A stretch of 64,000 nt of DNA from Chamaecyparis obtusa (lineage: Eukaryota > Streptophyta > Pinopsida > Cupressales > Cupressaceae): contig BSBK01003569.1 in the NCBI GenBank assembly GCA_027943335.1, positions 60,001 through 124,000 on the forward strand. Direction: 5' to 3'. Positions 50,201 through 62,953 of the stretch are shown here, one piece after another. How positions within the stretch are numbered: the first letter of the stretch is position 1; each line of letters starts with the position of its first letter. Under the pieces are notes generated by a model, which made no database searches, was not told the origin of the DNA, and saw only the letters and a program-made list of their open reading frames with translations. Both the position numbers and the translations under genes were made by a program.

Positions 50201-50373
50201 CATCTTTCTAGAAATTTAACTTTGAAAACCTCCAAGCATGTGAAATTGCTTCTTATGGACTGAGCGCAGTACTTAATGTGGTAGATTCCATTAAGAAATC
50301 ATGGGAGAAGGAGATAGAAGCCATGAAGACAAATTTTTCAGATTGTGTTGCAACCCTACCGGCTTTGCAATAA
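47293..50373 (+). pseudogene. Element II large protein, about 1,027 codons, unknown family
   Basis: Most of the protein is in one frame from MDVSLIHNVRDKN at 47293 to 50373, with a local frameshift pair at about 47750-48000 and stops near 48373, 48976, 49051, 49414, 49843, 50173 and 50209. It aligns with the Element I protein at HNGKFWLED...HEVTGLS (about 47620-47705) and IPKSLVEKYKDDICFMVD (about 48190-48246). AVEPRT....PLGYE and an acidic/Ser middle follow. The C-terminal 450 residues are Lys/Glu-rich and probably helical. The start is the first Met of the open frame; an upstream start is possible. Function unknown; no enzyme motif is visible. Confidence 0.8.
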
Positions 50374-50632
50374 ATGAATTGAGGTATAACTTTTTGTGAT
50401 ACAATTTTGTGACCCTCCCTACCTTATTTTGTCATTGTTGTCAAAGGGGGAGAGATATATAGAAGAAAATTGATAGTATATGATAAGGGTTGTTACTCTT
50501 AGGGGGAGTAATATATTAAAGGAAATAATTTTTATTTTTTTTTAGGAGTTATAAGGATAGTATGTATTTTATACTATGGCCACAATTTTTGAACATTTTT
50601 GAGATTTTCAGTTGTACACTTAGCCAATTTTC

Positions 50633-50721
50633 TCATATGTTGCCACTAATGACAAAGGGGGAGATTGTTGGAAATTTGGATGAGTTGATTGCATAGCTGT
50701 TGTCATTATGGAAACATATGA
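50633..50721 (+). promoter_or_regulatory. PPT and bracketing inverted repeat of Element II
   Basis: The PPT CAAAGGGGGAGAT (50653-50665) abuts the 3' LTR. The arm 50633-50655 (starting TCATATGTTGCC) pairs with 50700-50721 (TTGTCATTA....ACATATGA) with one gap and one mismatch, placing PPT and LTR start in the loop. Arm sequence differs from Element I, yet complementarity is kept. Confidence 0.75.
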
Positions 50722-51667
50722 TCCACATGAAGATCACACAAGTCAGAGAGCAAGTATGACAGAGCACATTGCAAGTTTGTCTAAGTGTGAGACAGTGTTT
50801 TACCAGTGAACCTGGATACAGTTTTTGTTTATGACGTCGACTGGAATAAGTTCAATGCTTGCGCATTTGAACATAGACTCTATGATGTCTATTGATAACC
50901 CATCTCAGAGTGCAAGTCAGTACAGCATGTACGGAAGAAGTTATGACAGTTTTACCCGAAGACAATGTGAAGCCGATAGGATAGAATATGAAGACAAAAC
51001 TAGTAAAGATTTAAGGGATTATTTTGTTTATCAAAATAATGACTTAGCAATATAAAGGGATGACATCCTAGATGTTAAATCTTGAATAAAGCTATTGGTA
51101 TAAATATAAATGTAATTGTAATTGTAATTGTAAAATAGAATACAAGTAGCAAGTAATATGATGCGAAGTATATGAAGCATATGTAATAGCAATAGTGAAA
51201 GAGTAGTGAAGTGATATTGATGCAAGAAGTATAAGGTTATGTACCTTAACCTATTTTTTAATTAGTGTATACTGTACATTACTTGTTTGGGCAGTGGGCT
51301 CATCTGGTAATCACATTTTGTACTACAACTCCTAACAGGGTTGAGGCTTCTAACAAGGCCTATAGTCCCTTAATCAGAACTGATACACTATATGCTTGTA
51401 ATAGACTCCTAACAGGGTCAACATCCTTAACAGGATACTTTTGATTAGTGGATCTTTGTGGGTACCATCCCCACCGGGGTTTTCCCTTGGCCAGGGTTTC
51501 CTCCAGAACAAATAATGTGTTATGAGTCTTTTATTGTTATGCATGTTGTTTAGCTTCTTATGTTATGCATGTATAAAGATAATCTGTTATATCCATAATT
51601 AGGCAAAAGATAAAGTTTGTAGAATACTGATTCACCCCCCCCCTTTCAGTATTCCCTATTTCTAACA
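50666..51667 (+). repeat. Element II 3' LTR (1,002 bp)
   Basis: Direct repeat of 44529-45527 with scattered differences, indicating an older insertion than Element I. Confidence 0.93.
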
Positions 51668-52022
51668 AGTAGTGAGTCTAAGTTTGCAAGTACATAGCAG
51701 TAAGCTCCTATTTGTATTCATTGTTGTATTAACATTGAGCCTCTGGTTACATGTATAGAGTAGTGAGATCCTACCATCTTTTGTAATAAAAATGTATACA
51801 TCAATGAATTATCTTTCTGGGAAAGTTCATACTGTGATTTGTCCTAGTTTGGATTTTCCACCTATAAAATTTTGGTGTTCATTTGTTGTTGGTTCTGTTC
51901 ATTTTTTGCTTAATGTTTCATGTGGTGAATATTGAAGTTAGATGTTTATAAGTGTGATTTTGGTTTATTTTGATTCAACACCCCTCCCCCCTGCTCTATC
52001 AACCTCTAGAGCGTGTTCAACA

Positions 52023-54842
52023 TTTAGTGGGGTTTGTTCTCTATCATGTTATATTTTTTGTGTTTTTTTTTAACTTATCACAATTTACATTTTTTGATAT
52101 TTTTCTCTCTTGATTTTGTTAATTTTTAATTTTTGTTTTTTAAAATGCATTTTGAAACCTTACTTTCTTATTTGACTTATTGTGTTCTCTTTTTTCAGTT
52201 TTTAATTCTTTTTCATCTTTTGTTTTAATTGAAGTTGGTTCTTTTGTATTCTTTGACTTTCTCTATTCTCTTTCTTATAAGGCTCCTTTTGTAATTTTAT
52301 TTCTCATTTGTTTCTTCTTGAAGATGAATCACTGAATATTGTTCAAAATTATTTTTTAATATTTGAGAAAAAATCATACACACTTTTATTCGAGAAAAAA
52401 ATTGTATTCTAAAACATGAACTATGGAAAACTAATTTCATCCATAAGAGATTAATGCTTTAGTCAATTGAGGATATTATTTAATATGTGTTATAGGCCCA
52501 CATGGAGATCTAATAGTTAATGGAATGCATATATAATATCAACTTAACATATGGTATGGAGGGGTGAGAAAACTTGTGTGAGTTGTATACAGAATGAAAA
52601 GAAGCAGATATGATAAGGTGTGCAAGCTAAGAGGTGTATGCTATATTCATTATGATAGTGGTCTTTAGAAGATAAGATCAATCAAATGACGAAGGTTGGG
52701 TTTGGAAGGTGTGCATGGTATGTTTCATGTATTTATTATTCTATATTTGTGTTCAAGGTTGGTGCCTCATAATTTGAGTTAGTGCCCAATCATTTGGATT
52801 AGGGGATTGACGTTTCTTTGGATGTTAATGCCTAAAATTTTGATTGAGGATTGGTGTCTTCTTCTTAGGTTTAAACTCATGCAAGTTGCAAAATCATTGT
52901 AAGTTCAAATAAGTTTTGTGATGTTAGATTTTGGTAGTAGGTCCATGAATCTATTCTCACCATATTTTTTCCCTTCTGATTTTCCACATAAATTTGGTGT
53001 TCTATTTTGTTGGCATACTTTTGTACTTTTACTTGGATAAACAATTTAGTAAAAATATATGATACAATAATAATTTTGATGACATATTGATTTAGAATTT
53101 AAATTTACATACATTGATTCACCATGATGTCTTTGTATAAATTTTATAAAAAAAAAATACTTTACAATGTTAACATGAAACTTACTGCAAAACATTAGAA
53201 TTTATAATACCACTTAAAAGATAAAAGAATCAATTGACATGCATAGCTAATACTATTTAACTCACTACTTGGTAGAAGAATATACTAAAAGTGGTATATA
53301 TCTTACGAATTCAATTCATGTAAGGAAAACTTTTAAATGAAGCAATCTCACTATACCCACATAACTTATGATATTATCAAGAACAAAAAGTCCATGACAA
53401 TGAGATAGTAGAACTTACTGAACGTCAATGGAAAATTCCCATTCAGTACTCATATTCATATTAAAAAATATTCATATGCCTGTCAACCATGATTATTTGT
53501 CAAAAACTGAAGTAAAGGAATGAGTATCCGCATATAGATTGACAAATACTGTAATTTTTTTTCTGATCATTTTATTTATGATATTTTATTTGATGATTTC
53601 ATACAATAGAGTTTTCAACAATATTTAATTAATTGAACTAGTTACTATTTCCTTTTCGTATGTGTAATAAAATTAAATATATATTCAATTGCCACCGACA
53701 AGTTATAATGTTGTTTATTGGCAAACAAATGATATAATATGAAAAATCTGTCCCTACCTAACAAAAGTATTCTCTACATTTTATAATCAATCTTATATTT
53801 ATGGTCAACACGTGTTCTAGAAAGACATGTAAGGTAATGGCTTTGCTTTCCTAGTGCGAATCTAAGATGAGTGAGCATGTTGCATTCAACTCTCAGCTCA
53901 AAGCTACTCATAAGAATGAAGATTATGTATAGTTTATTTTAACTCTCAAGAAAAAAATTAATGTTTCCTTATTTAGTTTTGTGCATAGTTTGAGGCTATA
54001 AATTGATATACTTACATTGTTACAAATGGTTGAAAATTGTATAGTTATACATATATCAATATTTTAAAATGTTGTACATAGTCTAATGGTTCTTATATAT
54101 TTATCGTATATGTGTATCGAATCTTTGTTTATGTGGCCTATGTAGATTGCTATGATCATTAATCCAATCCTTGCTTATGCTTCACTTTTACAGGACATTA
54201 ATACATTCTAGTTATTGGACACCGTTTTGTTTCTTTAGACAATTTACTATACCAATCATGGTCTTAATTCTCTTCAATTTGGAAACAAACTCAAAAATTT
54301 TAGCTCCTTAACATAGTCATAGATATTGATAGAGATATATAGATGTATTTGTGGTCATTAAATGACATTTATATATATTTGACATTTATAAATTGTATAT
54401 ATGAATGTTGACATAGCATATGCCATCTTTTTGTAACTCCATTATTGATTTGACATGTATGCCATTTTTTGAAATGGACATGATTATTGTTCATTTTGAT
54501 ATATATGAAACTTGAAATTCAACTCAATTTGTTCATTGCGTGCATACCTTTGTACTTCAAAACTTTAATTTTTGTAATTAATCAAACATGTTTGTTCATT
54601 ATTTAATATAATAGAATTGAAGCATGTTTATCAAAGTCATTTTGGTATGGATAATGCAATCAAAGTCATATGTGACTTAATTTTATGTAATAAGGCATGA
54701 AAAGCCAAAATATGTAATGATTTTGTCTATTGTGTCAAATTGTCATAATTGACCGAATAAGGGTCGTAGGAAGATGTATATTAATGGGTGGTTTGTGTGG
54801 TTACTATTTCTTATGGATTGGTTTATGGAATATGTATATTAA
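52023..54842. other. AT-rich spacer, nothing recognised
   Basis: About 2.8 kb of AT-rich sequence with only short motif-free ORFs. No LTR pair, terminal inverted repeat or coding remnant could be supported. Confidence 0.6.
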
Positions 54843-55702
54843 TGATGCAGGAGCATCCTACGTGTAAGAGCAATCTTGCATCACACAAAAATATTTTTGG
54901 TTTCTTATCAATAAGGGCTATCTTGTGTAAAGCTGCTATTTATGGAAACATGCTATTTTTAGTAAGTTGTTCATACGATCTTAGAATGTTCTGATTTCAC
55001 ATGTGGAGGTTCATCTTAGTCATATCAACCTACCACTAAAGTTTCATTGCTAGATCAAGTCTAGTTTTGAAGATATTGCAGATTTTCGGTATTGGCAGTA
55101 GGGTACAAAAACTTTGAACTTAGTTTTGAAGGCATTAGAGGACCCGGATGAGGTCAAATTTTTGGCTGAATGAAGCTTTCTTAAATTAGGTGTTGTAGAT
55201 ATCCTCGTGCCCTTCCCGAATTGGGGTCATAATAGTCAATCGGAGCAACTGGTGATGACTTATGGTCTTCGGAAGTCGGGCCACCTGAAATGGCAGAAAA
55301 TAATTTTTCTTCAAAATTTTTGTTAGGGTTTCAAAAGTTATTTTGAGCCGACTATGATGTAATAAAATGAAAAATAAAATAATTCTAAGTTTGGTTGGCC
55401 CTTAGGGCTAAATTTTTGGAACCTTCTCGGGCGGTGGAAATTGCCTATATAAAGAAGGCCCGTAGTGTTGTCTTAGGCAGTTTGGGGCAATTCTGCGTAG
55501 TAGATCTAGGTATTGATTTGAGGCTTTGTCCTATAGAATATTGTAAGGGAATGCCCATGTGGCCTTGCATATTGTAACTCTGAAAGTTTGTAATTCCACG
55601 TTTGTGGAGATAATAAGAAGCCCATTTTTTGTTCTTGCATATTGTTATTGTTTCTCTATTTTTGTTATGTGTTTGTGGTATTAAGGGGAGCACCCTTCAT
55701 CA
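54843..55702 (+). repeat. Array LTR 1 (860 bp) with TATA box
   Basis: Starts TGATGCAGGAGCATCC and ends CACCCTTCATCA. The PBS TGGTATCAGAGC follows at 55705-55716. A TATATAAA at 55446-55453 is the likely TATA box, in the same place in all three LTRs. Confidence 0.92.
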
Positions 55703-55856
55703 AGTGGTATCAGAGCAGGAGTTGATGAGTGTGTAAATAGATCATCGATTGTGAGACAATTTGCACTAGGACCGTGGATTAGGGTTTCTATGTAAATAGA
55801 TCCCTGACTATGAGGCAGTTTGCACCAGGACCGTGGTTAGGGTTTTAGCACGCATC

Positions 55857-58349
55857 GTGAAAATACCTCCACGAAAGGAACGTGGCGGAAGAGCTGGTGT
55901 TGTAACACATGAGGTTAGAGCACTCTAGAGACAAGTGCGGGCATTTCAAGAGGAGATTCAGAGAGGAATGAATCTTAATGTCAGAGACAAAAGCGAGGAT
56001 GAAGCCGGAGAAGAAGATCAAGGAGAAGTCGAAGTTGTGAACCAGGAGGAAGAAATACTTTTTTTAGCTATCTCAAAAATCGGGAAGAGACCTAAGATTG
56101 AGGTTCTGACATTTTCTGTAAATCTTAACCCAGAAGAGTTGATCGACTGGATCAATGAATGTGAAGAATATTTTGAGTATGAAGATATCGAGGATCCTGA
56201 TCGGGTTAAGTTTGTGAAGGTCAGACTGAAGGGTCATGCGAAGATCTAGCGGCAAGAGATTCAGTTGGAGCGAAATCAAAGAGGAAAGGATAAAATCACA
56301 AGATGGGGGTGGATGGTGGATAAATTGAAGTCAAAGTTCATTTCTATTGATTATGAGCTTGACCTACTAAGAAAAATACAAACTTTGAAGCAAGCAGGAA
56401 GATCTGTTCAGGAGTATATGGAGGAGTTCTATCGAATCCTCATCAGAACAGGCCATGCCAAAGCTGATAAGGAGAAATTTTCCTGTTACCTTAATGGGTT
56501 GAGGTTGAGCATTCAAGAGGAATTGAATCTGGTTCGAATGAATAGTATTGAAGAAGCATACCAGTTTTCCCTAAAAGTAGGGGAAAATCTTAACAAGAAC
56601 TTTGAGAGTAGACAAAGCGGAAGAGGTCGTGATGGAAGATCTAGTGGATGGTCATATGGAGATCAAAATGAAGATTCAAAAAAGTAGGATGAGGCCAGTA
56701 ATGGTTAGAATCAGAGAGGAGATAATTTTAGTCATTTCCAAGATAAAAACAATAGAGATCAGAGAGGAAGAGGAAGAGGACAAGGTTCAGGAAGAGGAAG
56801 CTTCCGTGAAACATGTTTTCACTGTGGAGAAGAAGGTCACAGGGCATTTGAATGTCCTCAATGCCAAGGAGGGATAGACAGGAGGAACAAAGGCTAGGCT
56901 AGAGTTGCATATGTAGATGAAGATGCCAGATCATCACATTCTGAAGATGTTGAAAGAGGAGAAACTTTGATTAATAGAAGAGTCTTATTGAGTGGTGAAA
57001 ATGAACCTGACCAAAGGAGCCTGTTTCACACCAGGTGCAAGTGTGAGGGTAAGTGTTGTGATGTGATTATTGATAGTGGTAGTATTGATAATTTGGTGTG
57101 AGAAGAGATGGTGACAAAGTTGAAGCTCAAGAGGCAAAAATATCAACATCCATATTGGGTTGCCTGGGTGCAGGATGACCACAAGGTCATGGTCAGTGAA
57201 CAGTGCCTAGTGAAGTTCAAGATTAGCGGATACCAAGATGAGCTACTATGTGATATCATATCTATGGATACATGTCACATGTTGTTGGGTAGGCCGTGGT
57301 AGTTTGATAGATGTGTAGTACACGATGGTCATGTGAATACCTATTCCCTGACAAAGGATGGAGTGCGACATAAGCTAAAACTATTGAAGGAAATAAAATA
57401 AAATGTATGTGGTAATGCAAAAATAACTTTTGTTCATAGAGAAAATTTATCAGATGGTATGAGGCATGAGCATATGTGTTTTACCTTGATCCCAAAGGCT
57501 AGGAAAGAGGAAGTAGAAGATATACCAGTAGAAGTTGCAGAATTATTGAATGAGTTTCAGGATATTGTATCTGGTAATGTGCCTGATGGATTACCATTAG
57601 TTAGAAAGATCAGTCATCAGATGGACTTGGTTCTAGGAGCTAGTTTGCCAAATAAGGCAGAAAATAGAATGGTACTAGTAGAAAGTGAAGAGTTGAAGAC
57701 AGATTTGAAGTTTGGTTCATCACATCATCCACAGATTGTATATGAAAGTAGTCCTAAAAATGCATCTAAGTTGAGGAAGATAGATAAAGGAGAAATAAGT
57801 AGTGCCGAAGTTGAGGATTTTGTAGAACACTTGAAGAACATCCATGAGGAGGTGAAGAAGCATATTACCAAAATGAATGCATAGTATAAGGCTAAGGAAG
57901 ATCAGAAAAGGAGGCGTAAGGAATTTAAGGTTGGAGATGAAGTGATGGTTCATTTGTGGAAGGAGCAATTTCTAGTTGGTACATATAACAAGTTGAAAAT
58001 GAAGAAGTTTGGACCATGTAAGATACTGAAGAAGCATGATTCAAGAAATGTGTATGAGGTAGAATTGCTTACTGAGCTGAATATTTCACTAGTGTTTAAC
58101 ATTTCAAATTTGACAAAGTATCATGAGGGAGGTGTTGAAGATGACATCACAGCAACATAGTGGAGTATTCCAACAACTAGTTCAGATACCAAGGAGATTG
58201 AAGATATACTGGATAGTTGTGTTGGTAGAAGGACAAGGAATAGAACATATGAAGAATATCTGGTCAAGTGAAAAGGACAACTTGTTGAAGATTCATCATC
58301 ATTGACAAAGGAGGAGGTTAACCATCTTGGTTTTCCTCTGCACACTTGA
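55857..58349 (+). pseudogene. Unit 1 gag-protease fused to integrase tail and chromodomain
   Basis: An 831-codon single frame begins at GTG (55857), where unit 2 has ATG. It contains Gag (NPEELIDWINECEEYFEYEDI, ...SIQEELNLVRM), a CCHC knuckle (CFHCGEEGHRAFEC near 56813), and a protease-like segment (DVIIDSGSIDNLV, DTCHMLLGRPW). It then reaches the spacer before RT (ISHQMDLVLGASLPNKA) and jumps directly to the integrase C part (SSPKNASKLRKIDKGEIS..., [22 protein letters not shown]) and a chromodomain (YEEYLVK). The deletion near 57660 keeps the frame. At least ten stops are present, most explained by C-to-T or G-to-A changes. Confidence 0.88.
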
Positions 58350-58387
58350 GTCATGACAAGGTCACTTCTCAAATTACCTCAGGTGTC

Positions 58388-59247
58388 TGATGCAGGAGCA
58401 TCCTAGGTGTAAGAGCAATCTTGCATCACCCAAAAATATTTTTGATTTTTTTTCAATAAGGGCTATCTTGTGTAGAGCTACTATTTATGGAAACTTTCTA
58501 TTTTTAGTAAGTTGTTCATGTGATCTTGGAATGTTCTGATTTCACATGTGGAGGTTCATCTTAGTCATATCAGCCTGCTAGTAAAGTTTTTGTGCTAGAT
58601 CAAGTCTAGTTTTGAAGATATTGAAGATTTTCGGTATTGGCAGTATGGTACAGAAACTTTGAACTTAGTTTTGAAGGCTTTAGAGGCCTTGGATGAGGTC
58701 AAATTTTTGGTTGAATGAAGCTTGCTTAAATTAGGTGTTGTAGAGATCCTCGTGCCCTTTCCGAATTGGGTTCATAATAGTCAATCGAAGCAACTGGTGA
58801 TGAATTATGGTCTCCGGAAGTTCGGCCACCTGAAATGGGGGAAAATAATTTTTCTTCAAAATTTTTGTTCAGGTTTCAAAAGTTATTTTGAGCTGACTAT
58901 GATGTAATAAAAAGAAAAATAAAATAATTCTAAGTTTGGTCGGCCCTTAGGGCTAAATTTCTTGAACCTTCTCGGGCGGTGGAAATTGCCTATATAAAGA
59001 AGGTCCATAGTGTTGTCTTAGGTAGTTTGGGGCCGTTCTGGGTAGTAGATATGGGTATGGATTCAAGGCTTTGTCCTATAGAATATTGTAAGGGAATGCA
59101 CATGTGGCCTTGCATATTGTAACTCTAAAAGTTTGTAATTCCACGTTTGTGAAGATAATAAGAAGTCCATTTTTTGTTCTTGCATATTGTTGTTGTTTCT
59201 CTATTTTTGTTATGTGTTTATGGTATTAAGGGGAGCACCCTTCATCA
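58388..59247 (+). repeat. Array LTR 2 (860 bp)
   Basis: Same ends as LTR 1, with TATATAAA at 58991-58998. It follows the chromodomain stop by only about 38 bp, with no clear polypurine tract. Confidence 0.92.
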
Positions 59248-59401
59248 AGTGGTATCAGAGTAGGAGTTCCTCAGTGTGTAAATAGATCACTGGTTGTGAG
59301 GCAGTTTGCACCAGGACCATGGGTTAGGGTTTCTGTGTAAATATATCACTGACTGTGAGGCAGTTTGCACCAAGACTGTGGTTAGGGTTTCAGCGCGCAT
59401 C

Positions 59402-61897
59402 ATGAAAATGCCTCCATTAAGGGAACATGGCAGAAGAGATGGTGTTGTAACACCTGAGGTTAGAGCACTCCAGAGACAAGTGCGAGCATTGCAAGAGGAG
59501 ATTCACAGAGGAATGAATCTTACTGTCAAAGACGGAAGAGAGGATGAAGCCGGAGAAGAAGATCAACAAGGAGAAGTCAAAGTTGTGAACCAAGATGAAG
59601 AAAGACTTCTTCGGTTTATCTCAAAGATTAGGAATAGATCTAAGATTGAGGTTCTGACATTTTCTGAAAATCTTAACCTAGAAGAGTTGATCGACTGGAT
59701 CAATGAATGTGAAGAATATTTTGAGTATGAAGATATCAAGAATCCTGACCGGGTCAAGTTTGCGAAGGCCAAACTGAAGGGTCATATGAAGATCTAGTGG
59801 CAAGAGATTTAGTTGGAGTGAAATCAAAGAGGAAAGGATAAAATCACAAGATGGGGGTAGATGGTGGATAAATTGAAGTGACAGTTCATTCTTGTTGATT
59901 ATGAGCTTGACGTACTGAGAAAAATGTAAACTTTGAAGCAAGTAGGAAGATTTGTTCAGGAGTATACAGAGGAGTTCTATTGAATCCTCATCAGAATAGG
60001 CCATGCGGAAGCTGATAAGGAGAAACTAGTCCATTACCTTAATGGATTGATGTCGAGCATTCAAGAGGAATTGAATCTAGTTCGAATGAATAGTATTGAA
60101 GAGGCATACCAATTTTCCTTAAAAATAGGGGAAAAAATTAACAAGAACTTTGAGAGCAGACAAAGCGGAAGAGGTCATGATGGAAGATCTAGTGGATAGT
60201 CATATGGAGATCGAAATCAAGATTCAAAAAAGTAGGATGAGGCCAGTAATAGTCAAAATCAGAGAGGAGATAATTTTAGTCATTTCCAAGATCAAAACAA
60301 TAGAGATCAAAGAGGAAGAGGAAGAGGACAAGGTTCAAGAAGAGGAAGCTTCTGTGGAACATGTTTTCACTATGGAGAAGCAGGTCAGAGGGCATTTGAA
60401 TGTCCTCAACACCAAGGAGGGACAAATAGGAGGAACGAAGGCCAGGCTAGAGTTGCATATGTAGATGAAGATGCCAGATCATCACATTCTAAAGATGCTT
60501 AAAAAGGAGAAATCTTGATTAATAGAAGAGTCCTATTGAGTGGTGAAAATGAACCTGACCAAAGGAGCCTGTTTCACACCAGGTGCAAGTGTGAGGGTAA
60601 GTTTTGTGATGTGATTATTGATAGTGGTAGTACTAATAATTTGGTGTTAGAAGAGATGGTGACAAAGTTGAATCTTAGGAGGTATAAACATCCACATCCA
60701 TATCGGGTTGCTTGGGTGTAGGATGACCACAAGGTCATGGTCAGTGAACAGTGCCTAGTGAAGTTCAAGATTGGCGGATACCAAGATGAGGTACTATGTG
60801 ATATCATATCTATGGATACATGTCACATGTTGTTGGGTAGGCCGTGGTAGTTTGATAGATGTGTGGCACACAATGGTCATGTGAATACATATTCCCTGAT
60901 AAAGGATGGAGTGCGACATTAGATAAAACTATTGAAGGAAACAAAAGAAAAGGTATGCAGTAATGCAAGAATAACTTTTGTTGATAGAGGAAATTTATCA
61001 GATGGTATGAGGCATGAGCATATGTGTTTTACATTAATTCCAAAGGCTAGGAAAGATGAAGTAGAAGATTTACCAGTAGAAGTTACAGAATTATTGAATG
61101 AGTTTCAGGATATTGTATCTGGTAATGTGCCTGATGGATTACCACCAGTTAGAAAGATCAGTCATTAGCTGGACTTGGTTCTAGGAGCCAGTTTGCCAAA
61201 TAAGGCAACACACAGAATGACACTAGCAGAAAGTGAAGAGTTGAAGATAGATTTGAAGTTTGGTTCATCACAACATCCACAGATTGTATATGAAAGTAGT
61301 CCTAGAAATGCATCTAAGTTGAGGAAGATAGATAAAGGAGAAATAAGTAGTGCCGAAGTTGAGGATTTTGTAGAACACTTGGAGAACATCCATGAGGAGG
61401 TGAAGAAGCATATTACCAAAATGAATGCATAGTATAAGACTAAGGTAGATCAGAAAAGGAGGCGTAAGGAATTTTAGGTTGGAGATGAAGTGATGGTTCA
61501 TTTGTGGAAGGAGCGGTTTCCAGTTGGTACATATAAAAAATTGAAAATGAAGAAGTTTGGACCATGTAAGATACTGAAGAAGCATGAGTCAAGAAATGCG
61601 TATGAGGTAGAATTGCCTACCAAGATAAATATTTCACGAGTGTTTAACATTTTAGATTTGATAAAGTATCATGAGGCAGGTGTTGAAGATGACATCACAG
61701 CAGCACAATGGAGTATTCCAACAACTAGTTTAGATACCAAGGAGATTGAAGATATACTGGATAGTCATGTTGGTAGAAGCACAAGGAACAGGACATATGA
61801 AGAATATCTGGTCAAGTGGAAAGGACAACTTGTTGAAGATTCATCATGGCTAACAAAAGAGGAGGTTAACCATCTTGGTTTTCCTCTGCACACTTGA
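59402..61897 (+). pseudogene. Unit 2 gag-protease fused to integrase tail and chromodomain
   Basis: An 832-codon frame with ATG at 59402 (MKMPPLREHGRRDGVV), colinear with unit 1. The chromodomain is well preserved ([23 protein letters not shown]). It has the same in-frame deletion near 61200, and shares stops with unit 1 at the KI.WQE codon (59795), after GRPW (60848) and after KMNA (61430). Further private stops occur in Gag (for example near 59900-59980). The knuckle has lost its second Cys (CFHYGEAGQ). Confidence 0.88.
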
Positions 61898-61935
61898 GTC
61901 GTGACAAGGTCACTTCTCAAATTACCCCGAGTGTC

Positions 61936-62793
61936 TGATGTAGGAGCATCCTAGGTGTAATAGAAACCTTGCATCACCCAAAAATATTTTTGGTTTCTTT
62001 TCAATAAAGGCGATCTTGTGTAGAGTTGCTATTTATGGAAACTTTCTATTTTTAGTAAGTTGTTCATATGATCTCGGAATGTTCTGATTTCACATGTGGA
62101 AGTTCATCTTAGTCATATGAGCCTGCCAATAAAGTTTCATTGCTAGATCAAGTCTAGTTTTGAAGATATTGTAGAATTTTGGTATTGGTAGTAGGGTAAA
62201 GAAACTTTGAACTCAGTTTTGAATGCTTTAGAAGCCCCAGATGAGGTTGAATTTTCGGCTGAATGAAGCTTTCTTAAATCAGGCATTGTAGAGATCCTCA
62301 TGCCCTTTCCAAATTGGGGTCATAATAGTCAATCAGAGCAACTGGTGATGACTTATGGTCTCTGAAAGTCGGGCCACCTGAATTGGGGGAAAATAATTTT
62401 TCTCAAAATTTTTGTTCAGGTTTCAAAAGTTATTTTGAGTTGACTATGATGTAATAAAATGAAAAAAAAAAAATTCCAAGTTTGGTCGGCCCTTAGGGCT
62501 AAATTTCTAGAACCTTGTCGGGCGGTGGAAATTGCCTATATAAAGAAGGTCCATAGTGTTGTCTTAGGCAATTCTGGGTAGTTCTGGGTAGTAGATTTGG
62601 GTATTGATTCAAGGCTTTGTCCTATAGAATATTGTAAGGGAATGCCCATGTGGCCTTGCATATTGTAACTCTGAAAGTTTGTAATTCCAAGTTTGTGGAG
62701 ATAATAAGAAGCCCATTTTTTGTTCTTGCATATTGTTGTTGTTTCTCTATTTTTGTTATGTGTTTGTGGTATTAAGGGGAGCACCATTCATCA
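61936..62793 (+). repeat. Array LTR 3 (858 bp)
   Basis: Starts TGATGTAGGAGC and ends CACCATTCATCA, with TATATAAA at 62537-62544. The PBS behind it is mutated (TGGTATTAGAGT). Confidence 0.92.
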
Positions 62794-62953
62794 AGTGGTA
62801 TTAGAGTAGGAGTTCGTTAGTGTGTAGATAGATTGCTGAATGTGAGGCAGTTTGCACCAGGACCATGGGTTAGGGTTTTTGAGTAAACAGATCACCGATT
62901 GTGAGGCAGTTTGCACCAAGACCATGGTTAGGGTTTCAGTGCACATCGTGTAA

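Larger units (their letters stand above)
44529..51667 (+). mobile_element. Element II: two-gene LTR element without pol, 7,139 bp
   Basis: Plus-strand element with LTRs 44529-45527 and 50666-51667, PBS TGGTATTAGAGC (45530-45541, one change from the usual site) and PPT CAAAGGGGGAGAT. Flanks are GGTAG (44524-44528) and AGTAG (51668-51672), a 4-of-5 target duplication. Internal genes are a zinc-knuckle protein, then a large protein homologous to that of Element I, in the same order. There is no pol. About 530 bp between the two genes (46760-47292) hold no recognised feature. It is a distant relative of Element I, older and broken by stops. Confidence 0.9.

Noticed and set aside
52023..54842. Possible host gene in the 2.8-kb spacer
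   Set aside because: No ORF with protein-like composition, no splice-consistent series of exons visible.
56602..56877. Lys/Glu-rich ORFs in the array units (also 60150-60464 and 63783-63971)
   Set aside because: Shifted-frame reading of the Gag C terminus and knuckle; the true frame carries the CCHC motif.
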